Shown here: piece by piece, positions 51,313 through 60,144 of the stretch
How the letters are laid out: the number at the start of each line of letters is the position of its first letter
How positions within the stretch are numbered: position 1 is the stretch's first letter
NCBI GenBank assembly: GCA_963808315.1
Contig: CAWEFK010000037.1
Span: 27,214-91,213 of the forward strand
Length of the DNA stretch: 64,000 bases
Source of the DNA: Palsa-504 sp963808315
Lineage (GTDB): Bacteria; Actinomycetota; Actinomycetes; Streptosporangiales; Streptosporangiaceae
Direction of reading: 5' to 3'
Made by a program: the position numbers and the translations under genes
Notes under the pieces: model-generated
Told to the model about the DNA's origin: nothing
Databases searched by the model: none
The model's input: only the letters and a program-made list of their open reading frames with translations

Positions 51313-52097
51313 CCGGGCCGGGACCGGGCGGGGAAGGCGCCAGGGAAGCTGCCAGCGAAGATGCGAGCGCGGCGGCCAGCGTGCTGGAGCTGCGCGGGGT
51401 GTCCAAGACCTACGGTCAGAAACCGGCCACGGTTCAGGCGCTGGCCGGGGTGGACCTGTCGGTGCAGGCCGGGCAGATGGTGGCGGTGATGGGGCCAAGC
51501 GGCTCGGGCAAGTCCACGCTGCTGACCATCGCCGGGAGCCTGGAGGAACCCACCAGCGGGGACGTGCTGGTCTGCGGCATGCCGCTGGCGGGGATGCCGC
51601 CGGCCCGCAAGGCCAGGCTGCGGCGCCGGGTGATCGGGTACGTATTCCAGGATTTCAACCTGCTGCCCGGGCTGACCGCCGTCGAGAACGCCGCGCTGCC
51701 GCTGGAGCTTGACGGCGTCGCGGTGCCGAAGGCGCGCGCGGCCGGGCTGGCCGCGCTGGCCGCGCTGGGCGTGGCCGACCGGGCCGGCCGGTTCCCCGAT
51801 CAGCTGTCTGGCGGCGAGCGTCAGCGGGTCGCCATCGCCCGCGCGGTGGTGGGGGACCGCCGCCTGCTGCTGGCCGACGAGCCGTCCGGCGCCCTGGACT
51901 CGGTGAACGCGGACGAGGTGATGCGGCTGCTGCACGAGGCCTGCCAGCGGGGGGTGGCCGCGGTGGTGGTGACCCACGACGCGCAGCTGGCTGCCTGGGC
52001 CGACCGCGTGGTCTTCCTGCGCGACGGCCGGGTGGCCGGCCAGACCACCCGGCCGCCCGGCCCCGAGTCCCTGCTCACGCCCGGGGAGGTCCGGTGA
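51309..52097 (+). CDS. ABC transporter ATP-binding protein (LolD/MacB type)
   Basis: A 262-aa ATPase. Walker A GPSGSGKST, Q-loop FQDFNLLPGL, signature LSGGERQRVAIARA, Walker B LLLADEPSGALD and H-loop VVVTHD are all intact. The GTG at 51309 overlaps the PadR stop. It energises the FtsX-type permease whose GTG start overlaps this stop. MacB-like exporters usually move peptides, lipoproteins or antibiotics. Confidence 0.93.
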   Translation: MTGPGPGGEGAREAASEDASAAASVLELRGVSKTYGQKPATVQALAGVDLSVQAGQMVAVMGPSGSGKSTLLTIAGSLEEPTSGDVLVCGMPLAGMPPARKARLRRRVIGYVFQDFNLLPGLTAVENAALPLELDGVAVPKARAAGLAALAALGVADRAGRFPDQLSGGERQRVAIARAVVGDRRLLLADEPSGALDSVNADEVMRLLHEACQRGVAAVVVTHDAQLAAWADRVVFLRDGRVAGQTTRPPGPESLLTPGEVR

Positions 52098-54700
52098 GCA
52101 TCGCGCTGTGCGACCCTCCCGGCCCTCCCGGCTCGCCCGGCCTCCCCGGGCCCCCCGATCTGGCCGGAAACGCGGGCGGCGTCGTCGCCCGCCGGGCGGT
52201 GGTCCGCTGGGGCTGGCGGCTGTTCCGCCGCGAGTGGCGCCAGCAGCTGCTCGTGCTCGGCCTGCTCACCATGGCGGTCGCGGCGACGGTCTGGGGCGCG
52301 AGCACCGTCACGAACGTGCCGCTGCAGAACCCGAACTACCCCACGTTCGGCACCGCGGCCGTGCAGGTCACGCTGCCCGGCAGCGACCCGCAGCTGGCCG
52401 CCGACATCGCCGCCATCGCGGGCCGCTGGGGTCCGGCCGACGTCATCGAGAACCAGGACATCGCCAACGGCAGCACCCAGCCGGTGCAACTGCGGGCCGA
52501 GACTCCGCACGGGCACGACAACTCCCCGCTGCTCGGACTGGTCAGCGGCGCGTACCCGGCCGGTCCCGGCCAGGTCGCGCTGACCAGCCAGGTCGCGGCC
52601 GCCTACGGCGCGCATGTGGGCGGCACCTGGCGGGCCGCCGGCACGACCTGGCGGGTGACGGGCGTCGTGCAAGACCCGAGCAACCTGGCGGACAAGTTCG
52701 CGCTGGTCGCCCCCGGCCAGGTCACGCGCCCCAGCCAGGTGATCATGCTGCTCGGCTCCGCCGCCGTCCGGCGGGCGGCAGGCAACGGCACCGGGACACT
52801 GCCCGGTATCCCGGCGGCGGCGACGGTCGCGATCCCCAACATCAACTCGGGCGGGATCTCCCCGGCGGTGCTCGTCCTGGTGGTGGAGGTCCTCGGCCTG
52901 GTGTTCATCGGCCTGGTGTCGGTGGCCGGCTTCTCGGTGATGGCCCAGCGCAGGCTGCGTGCCCTGGGCATGCTCAGCGCGATCGGCGCGACCGGACGCA
53001 ACCTCCGCCTGGTCATGATCACCGGCGGCCTGGCCGTCGGCGTAACCGCCGCGCTGGCCGGGGCGGTGCTCGGCTTCGCCGCCTGGTACGCCTACGTGCC
53101 GGCGCTGCAGCAGTCCACCGGGCACGTGATCGACGCGGCGAACGTGCCGTGGTGGGCGTTCGGCATCGGGGTGGTGCTCGCGATCGCGACGTCGGTGCTG
53201 GCGTCCCGCCGCCCGGCCAAGACGATGGCCGCGGTGCCGGTGGTGGCCGCGCTGTCGGGCCGTCCCGCGCCGCCGAAGGCCGTGCACCGCTCCGCCCTGC
53301 CCGGCGTCATCGTGTTCGCGGGCGGCGTCGCGTGCCTGGCGTTCACCGGCGGCTGGGCCGGCGGAGGCGGCGGCGGCGGAGGCGGCGGAGGTGGCGGAGC
53401 CAGCCACGCGCTGCTCCTGCTGGTCGGGCTGGTCGCCACCATCGTCGGGATCCTGCTGCTCGCCCCGCTGGCCGTCAGCGCGCTGGCCGCCGGGGCGGGC
53501 CCGCGGCTGCCGGTCGCGATCCGGATCGCGGTGCGCGACCTGGTCCGTTACCGGGCCCGGTCCGGTGCCGCGCTCGCCGCCACCACGTTCGCGGTGTTCC
53601 TGGCCACGGCGATCTGCCTCGTCGCCAGCATCGAGTTCGGGAACCCGCTGAACTGGTTCGGCTCGAACCTGTCAAGCAGCCAGCTGATCTTCTCCGCGCA
53701 GGCGAACCCGGCGCCCGGCATGATGACGTCGCTCAGCCAAGCCCAGCTGGCTCAGCTGAGCAGCCAAGTGGACAGTTACGCGGCTGGCCTGCACGCCCGG
53801 TCCGTGCTGCCGCTTGAGGTGGCCGGCCCCACGCTGACCCAGGCGGGCACGCAGGGGCCGCACGATCACTTCAACGGGAACGTGTACCTCGCCACCCCGC
53901 AGCTGCTCGCCGCGTACGGCATCAAGGCCAGCCAGATCAGCCCGGGTACCGACTTCCTGACCGTGCGTTCTGGCCTGGCGGGCCTGCCGCACCTGGAGAT
54001 GACCTGGGGCAGCTACGGCCTCCTGTACGGTCCCGGCGGCCTGGTGCAGAAGGCCCGCGTGCCGCCGCCCTGCACGCTGAGCCACGACTGCGTGGCCAAC
54101 CCCGCGATCCAGACCATCAGCAGCCTGCCCGGCGGCACCTCCGCGCCGAACACGGTGATCACCGAGTACGTGGTGAGCAAGTACCACCTGCAGACCTCGT
54201 TGTTCGGCTGGCTGGTCCAGGCGCCCGCCCCGCTCACCGCCACGCAGATCAGCGCCGCGCGGCAGCTCGCGCTCGCCTACCAGGTGACGGTCGAGACCGC
54301 CACCGACGGGCCCAGCCTGGGCGAGTTCGCCGACGGCGCCACCGTGCTCGGTATCGTCATCGCGCTCGGCGTGCTGGCCGCGTCCGTCGGCCTGATCCGC
54401 AGCGAGACCGCGCGGGACCTGCGCACGCTGACCGCCACCGGAGCCAGCGCCGGGACCCGGCGGATGATCACCGCGGCGACCGCCGCCGCGCTTGGCCTGC
54501 TCGGCGCGATCCTCGGCCTGGCCGGCGCGGTGATCGCCGTGCTGGCCTGGGCGCACGGCAGCCTGTCGACAGCGTTCGGCCATGTGCCGGTGAGTGACGT
54601 GCTGATCCTGCTGGTCGGGCTGCCGCTGGTCGCCGCGGCCGGCGGCTGGCTGCTGGCCGGCCGCGAGCCGCCGCTGGTCGCCAGGCAGCCGATTGAGTGA
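52094..54700 (+). CDS. FtsX-like ABC permease
   Basis: An 868-aa permease with an N-terminal helix (LLVLGLLTMAVAATVWGAS), a large periplasmic-type domain, three helices around residues 255-380, another helix pair and domain, and three C-terminal helices. This is the duplicated 4+4 helix FtsX/MacB layout. A Gly-rich tract of about 13 consecutive Gly codons (53360-53400) sits in a loop near residue 425. The GTG at 52094 overlaps the ATPase stop. Substrate unknown. Confidence 0.88.
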   Translation: MSIALCDPPGPPGSPGLPGPPDLAGNAGGVVARRAVVRWGWRLFRREWRQQLLVLGLLTMAVAATVWGASTVTNVPLQNPNYPTFGTAAVQVTLPGSDPQLAADIAAIAGRWGPADVIENQDIANGSTQPVQLRAETPHGHDNSPLLGLVSGAYPAGPGQVALTSQVAAAYGAHVGGTWRAAGTTWRVTGVVQDPSNLADKFALVAPGQVTRPSQVIMLLGSAAVRRAAGNGTGTLPGIPAAATVAIPNINSGGISPAVLVLVVEVLGLVFIGLVSVAGFSVMAQRRLRALGMLSAIGATGRNLRLVMITGGLAVGVTAALAGAVLGFAAWYAYVPALQQSTGHVIDAANVPWWAFGIGVVLAIATSVLASRRPAKTMAAVPVVAALSGRPAPPKAVHRSALPGVIVFAGGVACLAFTGGWAGGGGGGGGGGGGGASHALLLLVGLVATIVGILLLAPLAVSALAAGAGPRLPVAIRIAVRDLVRYRARSGAALAATTFAVFLATAICLVASIEFGNPLNWFGSNLSSSQLIFSAQANPAPGMMTSLSQAQLAQLSSQVDSYAAGLHARSVLPLEVAGPTLTQAGTQGPHDHFNGNVYLATPQLLAAYGIKASQISPGTDFLTVRSGLAGLPHLEMTWGSYGLLYGPGGLVQKARVPPPCTLSHDCVANPAIQTISSLPGGTSAPNTVITEYVVSKYHLQTSLFGWLVQAPAPLTATQISAARQLALAYQVTVETATDGPSLGEFADGATVLGIVIALGVLAASVGLIRSETARDLRTLTATGASAGTRRMITAATAAALGLLGAILGLAGAVIAVLAWAHGSLSTAFGHVPVSDVLILLVGLPLVAAAGGWLLAGREPPLVARQPIE

Positions 54701-54736
54701 GGCCGGCGTCCCGGCCGTCCCCTAGGGTGAGGGGCC

Positions 54737-55093
54737 ATGCGCGACATCGGCGAGCTGACCGAGCGACTGCGGGATTTCGTGGCCGCCAGGGACTGGGAGC
54801 AGTTCCACACGCCCAAGAACCTGGCGATGGCACTGGCCGGCGAGGCCGGTGAGCTCCTCGCCGAGTTCCAGTGGCTGACGCCCGAGGAGGCGGCGGGCAT
54901 CATGGCCGACCCGCAGGCGGCCGGCCAGGTCCGGTCCGAGCTCGCCGACGTCTTCCTCTACCTCACCAGGCTTGCCGATGTCCTCGGCGTGGACCTGCTG
55001 GCCTGCGCTGCGGCCAAGCTCGCGGAGAACGAGCGCCGGTACGACGCCGTGACGTACCGCGGCAGCGCGCGCAAGGCGCCCCGTCTTACCTGA
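54737..55093 (+). CDS. MazG-like nucleotide pyrophosphohydrolase
   Basis: A 118-aa all-alpha NTP pyrophosphatase of the MazG/dCTPase (RS21-C6) type. The Mg-binding acidic residues are GEAGELLAEFQWL (E-x-x-E) and ELADVFLYLTRLADVLGVDL (E-x-x-D). It hydrolyses (d)NTPs to monophosphates. ATG 54737 follows GTGAGGGG. It is 142 bp upstream of a nuclease-helicase gene on the same strand; no terminator is obvious between them, so they may be expressed together. Confidence 0.87.
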   Translation: MRDIGELTERLRDFVAARDWEQFHTPKNLAMALAGEAGELLAEFQWLTPEEAAGIMADPQAAGQVRSELADVFLYLTRLADVLGVDLLACAAAKLAENERRYDAVTYRGSARKAPRLT

Positions 55094-55234
55094 GGCGGAT
55101 CCTGCGCGCCGCGACCGGTAGTATTCGGCGCGTCAAATTATTGCGGTCCGACGGGCTTCCGCTGATCTGCTGATCTGCTGATCCGGACATGCCCCCACCC
55201 GCACGAGAAGTCGTGCTGCGTTGGGGGTCGGTCG

Positions 55235-57097
55235 GTGACGGTCTTCCGTCGGACTGCCGGGATGCTTGCCTCGCCTATGGAGCAGCGGTTCAGCGACGTG
55301 CTGGCCGAGCATATGCGCATGGCCGCCGGGCATTTCCGTGTCGGCCGCCGAACGCCGGTCCTGGGACCGCAGCCTCCCCGTGCTGGCCCACGACCTCGTG
55401 CAGGCGGGGCTGGGCCAGGTCGAGATGCTCATCGAATACCAGCTGCCGCTGACCAGCCAGCGCGCGGACGTGGTGCTGGCCGGGCAGGACCGCCGCACCG
55501 GCGGTGACGCGTACGTGGTGGTCGAGCTGAAGCAGTGGAGCCACGCCGAGCTTTTCGAGGACGACCCGGAGCTGGTGCTCGTCGAGCACATGAGCGGCGG
55601 CCCGAAGCTGCACCCGGTTCTCCAGGCCAAGGGCTACTGCGACTACCTGTCCGACTACGTGAGCGTGCTGCGGGACAGCCCGCACGCCGTGCACGGCGTC
55701 GCCTATCTGCACAACGCCGCGCAAGGCCGACGTCGCGGATCTCTACGACCGGGTGCGGGACGAGCGGACCAGGCTTTTCACGCAGACGACCAGGGGTGCG
55801 TTCGTCGACTACCTGCAGGACCGCTTCGCGCCCGCGCCGGGCGCGGGCGCGGCGGACCGGTTCCTGGCCAGCGACATAAGGCCGTCCCGTCAGCTGCTGA
55901 AGGTGGCCGCGGCCGAGATCAAGAACCAGGAGCAGTTCGTGCTCCTCGCGGAGCAGCGGCTGGCCTACGAGCTGGTCCTGCACGCCGTCGACCGCGCCCA
56001 CGAGCAGGACACCAAGACCGTCGTCATCGTGACCGGCGGCCCGGGCAGCGGCAAGAGCGTGATCGCGCTCGCCCTGCTCGGCGAGCTGTCCCGGCAGGGC
56101 CGGCCGGTGCTGCACGCGACCGGTTCCCAGTCCTTCACGCATGACCATGCGCCGTTACGTCGGCAAGGGGTCTACCCAGGTCAAGAGCATGTTCAAGTAC
56201 TTCAACAACTTCGCGGACGCCAAGCGCAACGGGCTGGACGTGCTGATCTGCGACGAAGCGCACCGGATCAGGGAGGTCTCCGCCAACCGGTACACCCCCG
56301 CCGCGAAACGGACCGGGCGTCCCCAGGTCGACGAGCTGCTGGATGCGGCGCGGGTGCCGGTGTTCCTGCTCGACGAGCACCAGGTGGTGCGGCCCGGCGA
56401 GATCGGGACGGTCGAGGAGATCAGCGGCCACGCGACCGCCAGGGGCACTGGGCGTGCAGCACGTCTGCCTGGATGCGCAGTTCCGCTGCGGCGGCAGCCG
56501 CAGGTACGAGGACTGGGTGCTCGGCCTGCTCGGCCTGGGCGGCAGGCAGCCGGTCGCCTGGGCCGGCGACGACCACTTCGACGTCTCACTCGCCGAATCA
56601 CCGAACGAGCTCGAATCGCGTGCTGCGGGACCGGCTCGACGCGGGCTACTCCGCTCGCATGACGGCCGGCTTCTGCTGGCGATGGAGTGATCCGGACGGC
56701 GACCGGCTCGTCCCGGACGTGGTCATCGGCGACTGGGCCCGGCCGTGGAATTCCAAAAGCGAGCGGACGGTCGGCAGCGCGCCGCCCAGCGCGCTGTGGG
56801 CGACCCTGCCCGGCGGCTTCGGCCAGGTCGGCTGCGTCTACACCGCGCAGGGCTTCGAGTACGACTGGAACGGCGTCATCTTCGGCCCCGACCTGGTCGT
56901 CCGCGACGGGCGGCTGGTGACGGTCCGGGCCGCCAGCAAGGACCCGGCACTCGCCAAAAGAGGCGTGCACCGACGACCAGGCGGACCGGCTGATCCGCAA
57001 CACCTACAAGGTGCTCCTCACCCGCGGGATGATGGGAACCGTCCTGTATTCGGTTGACCCCGAGACGCAGCGCTTCCTGGCGGGCCTGACGGGCTGA
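55235..57097 (+). pseudogene. DUF2075 (Schlafen group 3-like) nuclease-helicase, multiply frameshifted
   Basis: About 620 residues in pieces. The N-terminal part, from GTG 55235 (VTVFRRTAGMLAS), leads after a shift near 55345 to SAAERRSWDRSLPVLAHDLV and a PD-(D/E)xK-like nuclease motif SQRADVVLAG ... VVVELKQW. The helicase part holds Walker A VTGGPGSGKSVIAL, Walker B VLICDEAHRI, FLLDEHQVVRPGEIGT, LDAQFRCGGSRRYEDWV and TAQGFEYDWNGVIFG, ending LTRGMMGTVLYS. Frame changes are needed near 55345, 55727, 56142, 56450, 56625 and 56960. The family combines a nuclease-like domain with a P-loop helicase and is linked to phage defence in general surveys. If the shifts are errors, the gene is complete. 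Confidence 0.83.
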
Positions 57098-57210
57098 CGG
57101 CACCGCCGGCCGGTCGTGTGAGGCGCCTCACTAGCCGGAAAATACCTGTACGCCCTTAGGCTAAAAGGTGAGAAAGCAGGTGAATGGCTTCGGCCGGAGG
57201 GAGATGCCAC

Positions 57211-58359
57211 ATGCGGGACGCGGTCATCGTCGAGGCGGTCCGGACGCCGGTCGGCAAGCGAAACGGCGCACTGTCCGGGATCCACCCGGTGGAACTGTCC
57301 GCCCACGTGCTCAGGTCGCTGGCCGAGCGGAGCGGGATCGATCCCGCTGTGGTCGACGACGTGGTCTGGGGCTGCGTGTCGCAGGCCGGGGAGCAGACGC
57401 TGGACATCGCGCGCACCGCGGTGCTGGCCGCGGGCTGGCCGGAGACGGTCACCGGGGTCACGGTGGACCGGCAGTGCGGGTCGAGCCAGCAGGCGGTGCA
57501 CTTCGCGGCGGCCGGGCTGATCGCCGGGCAGTACGACGTGGTGGTCGCGGGCGGCGTGGAGTCGATGAGCCGGGTGCCGATGGGCAGCTCGGTCCAGGGC
57601 CAGGATCCGTTCGGCCCGTCGTTCCTGGCGCGTTACGACGGCGTCATCCCCAACCAGGGTGTGGGCGCCGAGATGATCGCCGAACGCTGGGGCTTTTCCC
57701 GCACCCAGCTCGACGAGTACTCCCTGGCCAGTCACGAGAAGGCGGCCGCGGCCCAGGACGAAGGCCGTTTCGACGGCCAGATCAGCCCGGTCACGCGGCC
57801 CGACGGCACCACGGTGACCGCCGACGAGGGCGTCCGCCGCGGCGGTACGGTGGAGTCCCTCGGCACGCTCAAGACGGTCTTCAAGCCCGACGGCGGCGTG
57901 ATCACCGCGGGCAACTCCTCGCAGATCTCCGACGGCTCGGCCGCGCTGCTGATGACCACCAGCGAGAAGGCCGCCGAACTCGGCCTCACGCCGATCGTCC
58001 GGGTGCACACCGCGGTGCTGGCCGGCGCCGACCCGGTGATCATGCTGACGGCGCCGATCCCGGCGACCGAGAAGGCTCTGCGGCGGTCCGGGCTCTCGCT
58101 CGACCAGATCGGCGCGTTCGAGGTCAACGAGGCCTTCGCCCCGGTGCCGCTGGCCTGGCTGGCCGACATCGGGGCCGACGCCAAGGCCCTGAACCCGAAC
58201 GGCGGCGCGATCGCCCTCGGGCACCCGCTGGGCGGTTCCGGGGCCCGCATCATGACCACGCTCGTGCACCACATGCGCGACAACGGCATCCGCTACGGGC
58301 TGCAGACCATGTGCGAGGGCGGCGGCCAGGCCAACGCCACCATCCTCGAGCTGCTCTGA
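57211..58359 (+). CDS. Acetyl-CoA acetyltransferase (thiolase)
   Basis: A 382-aa thiolase. Active-site Cys in VDRQCGSSQQAVHFAAAG (about residue 90), NEAFAPVPLAWL, GGAIALGHPLGGSGARI with the catalytic His, and the second Cys in MCEGGGQANA. It condenses or cleaves acyl-CoA plus acetyl-CoA; direction and chain length cannot be set. ATG 57211 with GGAGGGAG upstream is preferred over an ATG nine codons earlier. All catalytic residues are present. Confidence 0.92.
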   Translation: MRDAVIVEAVRTPVGKRNGALSGIHPVELSAHVLRSLAERSGIDPAVVDDVVWGCVSQAGEQTLDIARTAVLAAGWPETVTGVTVDRQCGSSQQAVHFAAAGLIAGQYDVVVAGGVESMSRVPMGSSVQGQDPFGPSFLARYDGVIPNQGVGAEMIAERWGFSRTQLDEYSLASHEKAAAAQDEGRFDGQISPVTRPDGTTVTADEGVRRGGTVESLGTLKTVFKPDGGVITAGNSSQISDGSAALLMTTSEKAAELGLTPIVRVHTAVLAGADPVIMLTAPIPATEKALRRSGLSLDQIGAFEVNEAFAPVPLAWLADIGADAKALNPNGGAIALGHPLGGSGARIMTTLVHHMRDNGIRYGLQTMCEGGGQANATILELL

Positions 58360-58452
58360 CTCCGGTTTCGAAAATAGGCCCTCCCTGCGGCCGCGGGTAT
58401 GTTAGGCGCAGGGCCGGTGTAGCGGGGTCGAGACGACAGTGAAGAGGAAATC

Positions 58453-58758
58453 GTGAAGGCTGCGGTAAACGGGACGGTCGTCGCCGAGGCGACGGCGGAT
58501 GAGATCATCAGCATCGAGGGCAACAGCTACTTCCCCCCGGATAGCCTCGCCGAGGGCGTGCTGGCCGAGAGCGCCACGCCGTACACCTGCCCGTGGAAAG
58601 GCCCGGCGCAGTACTGGGACCTGCGCACCCCGCAGGGCACGATCTCGGACGGGGCCTGGAGCTACCCCGACCTGAAGCCCTCGGCCGTCGAGCGCGTCGG
58701 ACGCGATTTCGCCGGTTACATCGCCTTCGACCGCCGATCGGTGACCGTCAGCGAGTAG
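58453..58758 (+). CDS. DUF427 domain protein
   Basis: A 101-aa beta-barrel protein: KAAVNGTVVAEATADEIISIEGNSYFP, TPYTCPWKGPAQYWDL and YPDLKPSAVERVGRDFAGYIAFD define DUF427. Family function is unsettled. GTG 58453 is preceded by AAGAGGAAA. It is a monocistronic gene between thiolase and a long gap. Confidence 0.88.
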   Translation: MKAAVNGTVVAEATADEIISIEGNSYFPPDSLAEGVLAESATPYTCPWKGPAQYWDLRTPQGTISDGAWSYPDLKPSAVERVGRDFAGYIAFDRRSVTVSE

Positions 58759-59331
58759 CGGCCGCGCCGCCGGGTCGTGATGGCGGTTATCCCGGCCGGG
58801 CCGCGATGGCGGCCGCGACGACGTAAACGCCAGGCTCTCAGCGCATCGCCCCCGGAAATTGGCAGCTGGTTTCGGGGTCTCGCTTCAGGGTTTCAAGGGT
58901 ATGGGTGTGACACTCTGCACACGCTATTGTGCAGGGTGCCACACCCATACGTACAGTTGAACCTCGCCTCGGCGGCTGGTGTGATGAGGAAGCACTCAGG
59001 TGACGGGTGTGCTTCGCAGCAGGCCGTTCGCGGCGGCGACTCTTTCGTGGAGTAGATCGCCGAGCGCGATGCGGCGGCGGATCAGCGTGTCTGCCCGCAC
59101 CTCGACGGCTGGCGGAACCTGTTAGCTTCATGCCGAAGTAGCAGGTCACAAGCTATTTACCGGTCACTGGGGTGGCGTAACTCCGCCCATATTCCCATTT
59201 CCAGATCGGACAAGTAGATTTCTGCTCATGCCGTCCCCATCCCCGTCCCCGCCCCCGATCCCTGCCCGCGCCGCGCTGGCGCCGGAGGGGGCGGCTGACC
59301 CGCGGCGCCGCCGCGCCGACTGGGTCGGCCG
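58759..59331. other. 573-bp gap with a long hairpin and a small coding relic
   Basis: No intact gene is visible. The gap contains the 52-base hairpin at 58899-58950. A minus-strand stretch at 58996-59118 reads EVRADTLIRRRIALGDLLHE and ends at a TGA at 58996-58998; it looks like the tail of a real protein I cannot identify. The GntR remnant begins on the plus strand at the right, with a possible out-of-frame N-terminus from 59228. Confidence 0.5.
58899..58950. repeat. 23-bp-stem hairpin
   Basis: Arms 58899-58921 and 58928-58950 pair over 23 bp with two imperfect positions and a 6-base loop. The outer arm is GTATGGGTGTG and the inner arm CTGCACA. In either RNA strand one of the two is a G-U pair. 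It is too long and too well matched to be chance and is not beside a stop codon. Confidence 0.8.
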
Positions 59332-59886
59332 GTGGCCGACGTTCTTCGCCGCCAGGTGCTGCAGGGCGCCTTCGCGGATGGCCGGCTGCCGGGCGAGGCG
59401 AGCCTGGCGCAGGTGTTCGGTGTCTCTCGTAACGCGATACGGGACGCGCTCGGCATTCTCCGGGCCGAGGGGCTGGTGGTCCGCGTTCAGGGTGTCGGCA
59501 CCATGGTCGCCGCGCGAAAGTACCCGCACGGTCTGGACCGGCTGCTCGGGCTGGCCGAGACCCTGCGCGAGCACGGGGATGTCGTCAACGAGGTCCGCAG
59601 CGCGGGAGTAATCGTCCCGCCGCCCGCCGTGGCCGCCCGGCTCGCCTCGCCCGGCGGCGGTGCCGTGACGCCGGTGGTCTACATCGAGCGCCTCCGCCGC
59701 CTGAACGGCCTGCCGTTCTCCCTCGACCTCACCTACCTCGTGCCGGACATCGCGCCCCGCTGCTGATGGTGGAGCGCCTCACCCGCCTCGCCGACGGACG
59801 CCCGGTGGACCTGGAGTACATCAGGATGCGCGGGGACCGGGTGGTGCTGCACGGCGAGCTCAGCCGCGGCGCCCCGGCGCCGTTAG
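59332..59886 (+). pseudogene. GntR/UTRA regulator, truncated and shifted
   Basis: The winged helix is intact from GTG 59332: VLRRQVLQGAFADGRLPGEASLAQVFGVS, RNAIRDALGILRAEGLVVRV. The UTRA ligand domain starts (TPVVYIERLRRLNGLPFSLDLTYLVPDIA) but after 59757 jumps, in a new frame, to LLMVERLTRLADGRPVDLEYIRMRGDRVVLHGELSRG, the normal UTRA C-terminus. About 45 residues in between are absent. It probably once regulated the ferredoxin/flavoprotein pair that follows. Confidence 0.78.
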
Positions 59887-59908
59887 TTACGACAGAACGG
59901 AGTTCGCC

Positions 59909-60136
59909 ATGCCCCTCATCCAGACCAGAGCCGACGTCCCGGTGACCGTCGACGCCTCGCTGTGCGTCGAGGGCTGCACGCTGTGCGTCGATATCTGCCC
60001 GCTCGACTCGCTGGCCATCAGTCCCGACACAGGTAAGGCGTACATGCACGTGGACGAGTGCTGGTACTGCGGTCCTTGCGCGGCCCGCTGCCCCACCGGC
60101 GCCGTGACCGTCAACCTGCCGTACCTGCTGCGTTGA
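59909..60136 (+). CDS. Two-cluster 4Fe-4S ferredoxin
   Basis: A 75-aa ferredoxin resembling AprB-like partners. Cluster ligands: CVEGCTLCVDICP (first Cys group) and CWYCGPCAARCP (second). The short Leu/Arg tail matches small partners of flavoprotein reductases. ACGGAG precedes ATG 59909. It lies 8 bp before the flavoprotein start and should be its electron partner. Confidence 0.88.
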   Translation: MPLIQTRADVPVTVDASLCVEGCTLCVDICPLDSLAISPDTGKAYMHVDECWYCGPCAARCPTGAVTVNLPYLLR

Positions 60137-60144
60137 CCCCGGCC

